Shown here one piece after another: positions 60,275 to 64,000 of a DNA stretch of 64,000 nucleotides. The position numbers and the translations under genes are program-made. The notes below the pieces were generated by a model. That model searched no databases. It saw only the letters and a list, made by a program, of their open reading frames with translations, and had not been told where the DNA came from. Every line of letters starts with the position of its first letter. Position 1 is the first letter of the stretch. This DNA comes from Phragmitibacter sp965284365. Lineage in GTDB: Bacteria; Verrucomicrobiota; Verrucomicrobiia; Verrucomicrobiales; Verrucomicrobiaceae. The DNA lies in NCBI GenBank assembly GCA_965284365.1, contig OZ260079.1, positions 186,001-250,000 on the forward strand, read 5' to 3'.

Positions 60275-62134
60275 ATGCTCGAGCCCGTCACCGCGAAACG
60301 CCCTCTTAGGATTTGGATCTGGCTGGTGCCGCTGCTCTTCGCGATCCCTCCAGCCTACATAGCCTGGAACTGGTCGCTCGCGGTGCCGCATGCGGACCAC
60401 TGGCCGGTGGTGGTGGCCCCTTGGTTGAAGTGGCAGGACGGAGCTTCGTTCTGGCATGTGCTGAACGATCAGATGAATGACAGCCGGCTGGATGCCCCCC
60501 GGTTCGTTCACCTCCTTCTGGCGACCGTCACCGGCATGAGCACGCGCGTGGAGTCGCTCGTGTGCGTCTTCCTGGCGGTTTGCAGCGCGTGGCTGTTCAT
60601 GGGCATGGTTCTCCGCCGCTCGCGCGATGGCGATTCTACGGGTACCAGTTCATTCAGCGCCAATCGTGTCACCATTGCATTGGCCCTGCTTTGCGCGGCC
60701 ATCTGGCTGACACCCGATCAGAGCATGAACTGGATGTTCGGCGTACAAATCTGCTACATGCTGGTGACGCTCATGGGGGTGATGGTGGTCGCCATTTTCC
60801 AGACTTCATGGCCGTTAGCTGTGAGAGTTTGTTTGGGAGCTGCGGCGGCCTTGGTCGGTACTTTTTCTTTTGTCGTGGGCTGGGCGGGCTGGGGACTGGG
60901 GTTTGCCTGCCTACTTTGGGAAGGCCGCGATGGCCGCTGGCGCAAACCGGGCTTCTGGATCTCCCTGGCGGTGTGGACGATTTTCACCGGAGCGACCGCC
61001 CTCTTCTATTTCTATTTCAATCGCTACACGGTCCATGCCGGCGCACCGGTGGAGCAACATTCGCTCGTGGCGACGATCCTTGCGCACCCCTGGGATTATG
61101 CGAAATACTTCCTCACGCTGCTGGGCATGCCTCTCGCCAAGGCTTGGCCGGGAGACTACGATTGGGGTGTGGACTACGCCTTCGCGGTGGCGCCCTGGGT
61201 GGCAGCGGCAGCTCTGGCGCTTTTCGCCGGGGTGTGGTGGAGCGGACTGCGTGGAACCTGGAAGGATCAAGGGTACTGGGTTTTCCCGTTCGCACTGCTG
61301 GCACTGTGGTCCCTGGCGGCGGCAGGTGGTATTGCGGTGGCGCGGTCTGGGGTGAACCTTTCGAATCCGCATCAGGATCGTTACCTGGCCTACACGCTCT
61401 GGTTTCATTTGGGATTGATCGTGCTGCTCTTCAGCATGCGCGTTACGATGTGGGCCTGGGTGCGGCGTGGGTGGCTAGCACTCATCTTGGTGGCCTACGT
61501 CATGGGCGCGGTCCGCGGCTGGGATATGGCCAAGCGCGACGAAGGCCGCTACAACATCATGGCGGCCAGTGTCTCTCTGCGCAAAGCCGCCCCGGAGCCC
61601 ATCCATCTCGACTCCGTCGCGCCACACATGGGACCCATTGCCCTGGAGCAAATGGACATACTGGAAAAGCAGAACTGTCTGCGTGTGCCCACTGTGCAAA
61701 GCGAACTCGTGAGTGAAGCCCACATGGCCAAGTACGGCCCTGTTTTGGGAGCAATTAAAACTTCGCGCGTGGAAAACGGAGTGCCTCAGCTATCCTTGTG
61801 GGCTGTCGACAAAGATCATCACGACTGGGTGGATGCCGTGGTCATCTCCACCCAAAAAGAGGGAGAACCGGAACGCTGGCTGGGCATGGGCCAGCGACGG
61901 CTGAAGAACCCCAGCATGGCGGAAAAATATGGTGTCCACGTCCCGGATGACCGTTTGGGATGGGCCTATGTCTACGGCACCGGACTGGACAAAAGTTTCC
62001 TCTCGCCCTTGCCGAATCCCTTTCGCCCCAAGGATTTGCCCAAAGGAAAAGTGACCTTCCGGGCTTATGCTTTCGATGTGGAAACGGGCACCTTCACACC
62101 GCTCAAAGGCGAAGCGGTATTGGACATTCCCTAG
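60275..62134 (+). CDS. Polytopic membrane protein, possible glycosyltransferase-like
   Basis: A 619-residue inner-membrane protein with about ten helices, the first at residues 12-31 (IWIWLVPLLFAIPPAYIAWN) and others near 85-105, 130-143, 150-175, 180-210, 228-248, 300-320, 335-353, 368-390 and 395-415. A soluble end of about 200 residues follows. The first loop contains HADHWPVVVAPWLKW, whose Asp-His could fit a GT-C-type glycosyltransferase, but no family signature is certain. The neighbourhood of sugar genes supports a glycan role. It converges with the ketoisomerase gene on a shared hairpin. Confidence 0.55.
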   Translation: MLEPVTAKRPLRIWIWLVPLLFAIPPAYIAWNWSLAVPHADHWPVVVAPWLKWQDGASFWHVLNDQMNDSRLDAPRFVHLLLATVTGMSTRVESLVCVFLAVCSAWLFMGMVLRRSRDGDSTGTSSFSANRVTIALALLCAAIWLTPDQSMNWMFGVQICYMLVTLMGVMVVAIFQTSWPLAVRVCLGAAAALVGTFSFVVGWAGWGLGFACLLWEGRDGRWRKPGFWISLAVWTIFTGATALFYFYFNRYTVHAGAPVEQHSLVATILAHPWDYAKYFLTLLGMPLAKAWPGDYDWGVDYAFAVAPWVAAAALALFAGVWWSGLRGTWKDQGYWVFPFALLALWSLAAAGGIAVARSGVNLSNPHQDRYLAYTLWFHLGLIVLLFSMRVTMWAWVRRGWLALILVAYVMGAVRGWDMAKRDEGRYNIMAASVSLRKAAPEPIHLDSVAPHMGPIALEQMDILEKQNCLRVPTVQSELVSEAHMAKYGPVLGAIKTSRVENGVPQLSLWAVDKDHHDWVDAVVISTQKEGEPERWLGMGQRRLKNPSMAEKYGVHVPDDRLGWAYVYGTGLDKSFLSPLPNPFRPKDLPKGKVTFRAYAFDVETGTFTPLKGEAVLDIP

Positions 62135-62137
62135 AGC

Positions 62138-62155
62138 CCACGCCTACTGGCGTGG
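62138..62155. terminator. Hairpin between convergent genes
   Basis: A perfect 7-bp stem CCACGCC/GGCGTGG with a 4-base loop, right after the stop of the membrane protein gene and overlapping the stop of the ketoisomerase gene on the other strand. It could serve both directions, but neither side has a T-run. Confidence 0.4.
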
Positions 62156-62623
62156 TTCCAGGCCAGCTTCCACCTCGCCAATAAATTGACCGTAATCCCG
62201 GATGTAATCCGCGGGGTCATACGGGTGCGACGCGAAGACCAGCAGCCGCGAGTCGGGACTGTGATTGAACTCGGCTGCCCAGACCATAGGCGGCACGAAA
62301 ATACCCTGGGTGGGCCGTTCCAGACGATGCTCCTCCCGGGTGATGCCGTCATCCACCAGCACGGTGCAGGAGCCGCCGGCACAAAGCAGAAATTGCGAGC
62401 ATTCCCGGTGAGCATGCTGCCCCCGATTCTCCTCCTCGGGCACACCAAAGGTGATGAAATACCGCTGAGGAACAAACGGAATCTCTGCGCCAAAATTCCC
62501 CACGGTCAGGTGCCCCCGCTTATGATCTTCCACCCAAGGCAGATCGTAGAGGCACACCCCTTTGACACCCGTCAGTTGGATATTGGCGGCCAGGGTTTTG
62601 GGAGCGGGTGGAGGGGAACTCAT
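62144..62623 (-). CDS. FdtA/QdtA-type sugar 3,4-ketoisomerase (cupin)
   Basis: A 159-residue cupin of the WxcM/FdtA/QdtA family, which isomerises dTDP-4-keto-6-deoxyglucose to a 3-keto sugar for amino-sugar synthesis. Landmarks: RGHLTVGNFGAEIPFVPQRY, then the signature around HAHRECSQFLLCAGGSCTVL, and PTQGIFVPPMVWAAEFNHSP. The His pair and length fit the family. No dTDP-sugar aminotransferase or acyltransferase is within the window; the partners may lie beyond the right end or elsewhere. The gene is 41 bases after the GT2 gene stop. Confidence 0.8.
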   Translation of the reverse strand: MSSPPPAPKTLAANIQLTGVKGVCLYDLPWVEDHKRGHLTVGNFGAEIPFVPQRYFITFGVPEEENRGQHAHRECSQFLLCAGGSCTVLVDDGITREEHRLERPTQGIFVPPMVWAAEFNHSPDSRLLVFASHPYDPADYIRDYGQFIGEVEAGLEPRQ

Positions 62624-62664
62624 GCGATGGCAGGTCGAAGCGGAGGCGCATTTCGAGAAAGCGC

Positions 62665-63639
62665 CTAGGCTTGCTCCTGAATCGCCCGTTCCGCAAAGCC
62701 GTTCTTATGTATTTCTCGCACCAGCGACTGCGGCTTGCCCGAGAGCGTCATGAAGATGCGGCCCACATATTCCCCCAAAACCCCGAGGATGAGCAACTGG
62801 CTGCCGGAGAAAATACAGAGCGCCGCCATCAGAGAGGTCCATCCCGTCTGGCGTGCGCCAAAGAAAAAATACTCCAGCAGTGCGACCAGCAAAAAGATGC
62901 CGCCCAGCCCGCAGAGCGTCATGCCAAAAAGGCTCGCGACTCGCAGGGGCATGATGCTGAAATTGAAGAACATGTTCATCCACAAGCGCAACAGTTTGCG
63001 GATGGTGTACCCGCTCTCCCCGTCCGCGCGCTCTTCGTGTGCCACGAGCAATCTTTCGATGCGGTTCGTGGCATTCAGAATGAGGCCATCCACATAGGGA
63101 TAAGGCCCGACGTAACGCGTGATGCGTGTGGCAAGATCCCGCCGCATCGCCCGGAAGCTGCAGAGGTACAGTTCCTTCGGTTTGTCCAAAAGGAAGGTGG
63201 CGATCGTGTTGGTCAGCCAGCTTCCGAAGTTCCTGAACCAGTGGTGTTTCTTCTCACTGTAATAAGCATAAACCACGTCCGCTCCCGTCTCCTGAAGCCG
63301 CTCAACAAGGCGTACCGCTTCCGAGATCGGATTCTGCAGATCGTCATCGAGGTTCACGATGTATTCCCCGCGCGCATGACGAAATCCTTCCAGAACCGCG
63401 GCGTGTTCGCCATAGTTCCGGGCCATGTCTACCAACGTCACGGGCATCGGCATGGTGGCAGCGAGTTCCCTGACTCTTGGGAGCGTGGTGTCCGTGCTGC
63501 CGTCATTCACCAAAATCAACTCACTCGGCCCCGGCATGGGCTGCGTGCGGAAAGCCTCCAGCAGCTTGGCCACACCTTCCCCTGTGAAATAGAGAGGGAT
63601 GACGAATGAAACGCGGATCGGGCCTTCCGGGGAACTCAT
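62665..63639 (-). CDS. GT2 glycosyltransferase with C-terminal membrane helices (ArnC/DPM1-like)
   Basis: A 324-residue inner-membrane glycosyltransferase. The GT-A domain opens VSFVIPLYFTGEGVAKLLEA with VNDGSTD, and has the metal-binding DDD motif in YIVNLDDDLQNPISEA. Two membrane helices follow near residues 225-250 and 265-285 (FGMTLCGLGGIFLLVALLEY). This layout is that of polyprenyl-phosphate glycosyltransferases such as ArnC or GtrB. Its ATG at 63639 overlaps the stop of the upstream methyltransferase-like gene by 4 bases (ATGA), so they are coupled. It is followed by the ketoisomerase. Confidence 0.85.
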   Translation of the reverse strand: MSSPEGPIRVSFVIPLYFTGEGVAKLLEAFRTQPMPGPSELILVNDGSTDTTLPRVRELAATMPMPVTLVDMARNYGEHAAVLEGFRHARGEYIVNLDDDLQNPISEAVRLVERLQETGADVVYAYYSEKKHHWFRNFGSWLTNTIATFLLDKPKELYLCSFRAMRRDLATRITRYVGPYPYVDGLILNATNRIERLLVAHEERADGESGYTIRKLLRLWMNMFFNFSIMPLRVASLFGMTLCGLGGIFLLVALLEYFFFGARQTGWTSLMAALCIFSGSQLLILGVLGEYVGRIFMTLSGKPQSLVREIHKNGFAERAIQEQA

Positions 63640-64000
63640 GAATGATGGGGAGAAGTCGAAGCAATTTCTGGACGAACGGCTACAGCAAGAACTGAAGTGC
63701 CCACCGGTGATCCGACCGTGCGGCATAGAGCCATATCCAACTGACCGACGGTGCCAAGTAACTTGTTGAGAAAGGTTGGCGGTGTCGAGTGCAGATCCGA
63801 CTTCATTTTTTCCTCCCCTTTTCCGGCTCCTACAAACCGGGAAAGCCTGCGCCAGGCGAGGATGGGTGGAAACAGCCAGGCATTCCAGCAGTGGAGCCGA
63901 AAGACCCGCAGGCCGCTGGCCTCCAGAAGTCTTTTCAACTGCTCCGGTTCAAAGCGACGACCAGTTTTCACAGCCGCATCGTGCTCGCCTCGCAGGGCTT
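63636..64000 (-). CDS. SAM-dependent methyltransferase, C-terminal part only
   Basis: About 120 residues of the 3' end; the start is outside the window. The visible LRGEHDAAVKTGRRFEPEQL then KRLLEASGLRVFRLHCWNAW and a Pro-rich membrane-associated stretch WLFPPILAWRRLSRF are typical of the end of class I methyltransferases found with polyprenyl-linked sugar transferases. The catalytic SAM-binding half is not visible. It overlaps the GT2 gene by 4 bases. Confidence 0.6.
   Translation of the reverse strand, partial: ALRGEHDAAVKTGRRFEPEQLKRLLEASGLRVFRLHCWNAWLFPPILAWRRLSRFVGAGKGEEKMKSDLHSTPPTFLNKLLGTVGQLDMALCRTVGSPVGTSVLAVAVRPEIASTSPHHS

Noticed and set aside
1..64000. CRISPR arrays, rRNA and tRNA genes
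   Set aside because: No regularly spaced identical repeats and no tRNA-like or rRNA-like sequence were recognised by eye in the gaps between genes. A dedicated tRNA and CRISPR scan would settle it.

Overview
The window looks like a chromosome segment from a Verrucomicrobiota bacterium of the Prosthecobacter/Verrucomicrobium type. This is an inference from content, not a database result. The pointers are a DUF4381-BatA-BatB/C-BatD-BatE operon, a paired DUF1552/cytochrome-C-like (PSD1) protein set, an ECF sigma with a YfbK-like partner, a PEP-CTERM tail, an Ebo-type TatD protein, and G+C-rich Gram-negative coding with many secreted proteins. No rRNA, tRNA or CRISPR array was found.

Left end (1-3.2 kb): a minus-strand operon for guanidine or urea nitrogen use. 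It encodes a NikR-type regulator, two DUF1989 proteins (UAAP1/UAAP2, now known in other bacteria as carboxyguanidine deiminase) and a biotin-dependent carboxylase cut by the window edge. The regulator has lost three of the four nickel ligands of E. coli NikR, and a pair of perfect 10-bp direct repeats lies in front of it. 3.5-5.7 kb: an ECF sigma factor and a YfbK-type protein from which the von Willebrand A domain is missing. 5.8-10 kb: a toxin-antitoxin pair with a frameshifted toxin, a small potassium-channel-like protein and several poorly known genes.

10-30 kb: a nuclease/esterase fusion, a hybrid histidine kinase, a double-YkuD L,D-transpeptidase, the Bat operon, an outer-membrane barrel, a PQQ-type propeller, an alpha/beta hydrolase with a clear terminator, and VapBC with a visible operator. 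Three copies of a 42-bp hairpin repeat with compensatory base changes lie between genes here.

30-36.5 kb: the DUF1552/PSD1 pair, then LpxI, an EboB-like TatD hydrolase and a small partner gene. 36.6-43.4 kb: a visibly more A+T-rich island of ten small minus-strand genes that resemble polymorphic-toxin immunity proteins (DUF1629/Imm11-like, SMI1/KNR4-like, possibly double-CXXCG-family), with no toxin in sight. Two of its gene types form a duplicated pair, and a 78-bp perfect direct repeat with a truncated gene copy is embedded in it.

43.4-48 kb: an ECF sigma with a Ser/Ala-rich N-terminal extension, a hairpin-rich non-coding stretch ending in an orphan PEP-CTERM tail, and three tandem paralogs with an Ig-like surface domain. 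48-64 kb: a probable receptor pseudokinase, glycogen branching enzyme with a GT4 glycosyltransferase, a REP-associated transposase bounded by perfect 63-bp inverted repeats, leucyl-tRNA synthetase, a large hydrolase, a polytopic membrane protein, and a surface-sugar set (ketoisomerase, GT2 transferase, partial methyltransferase) running off the right end.
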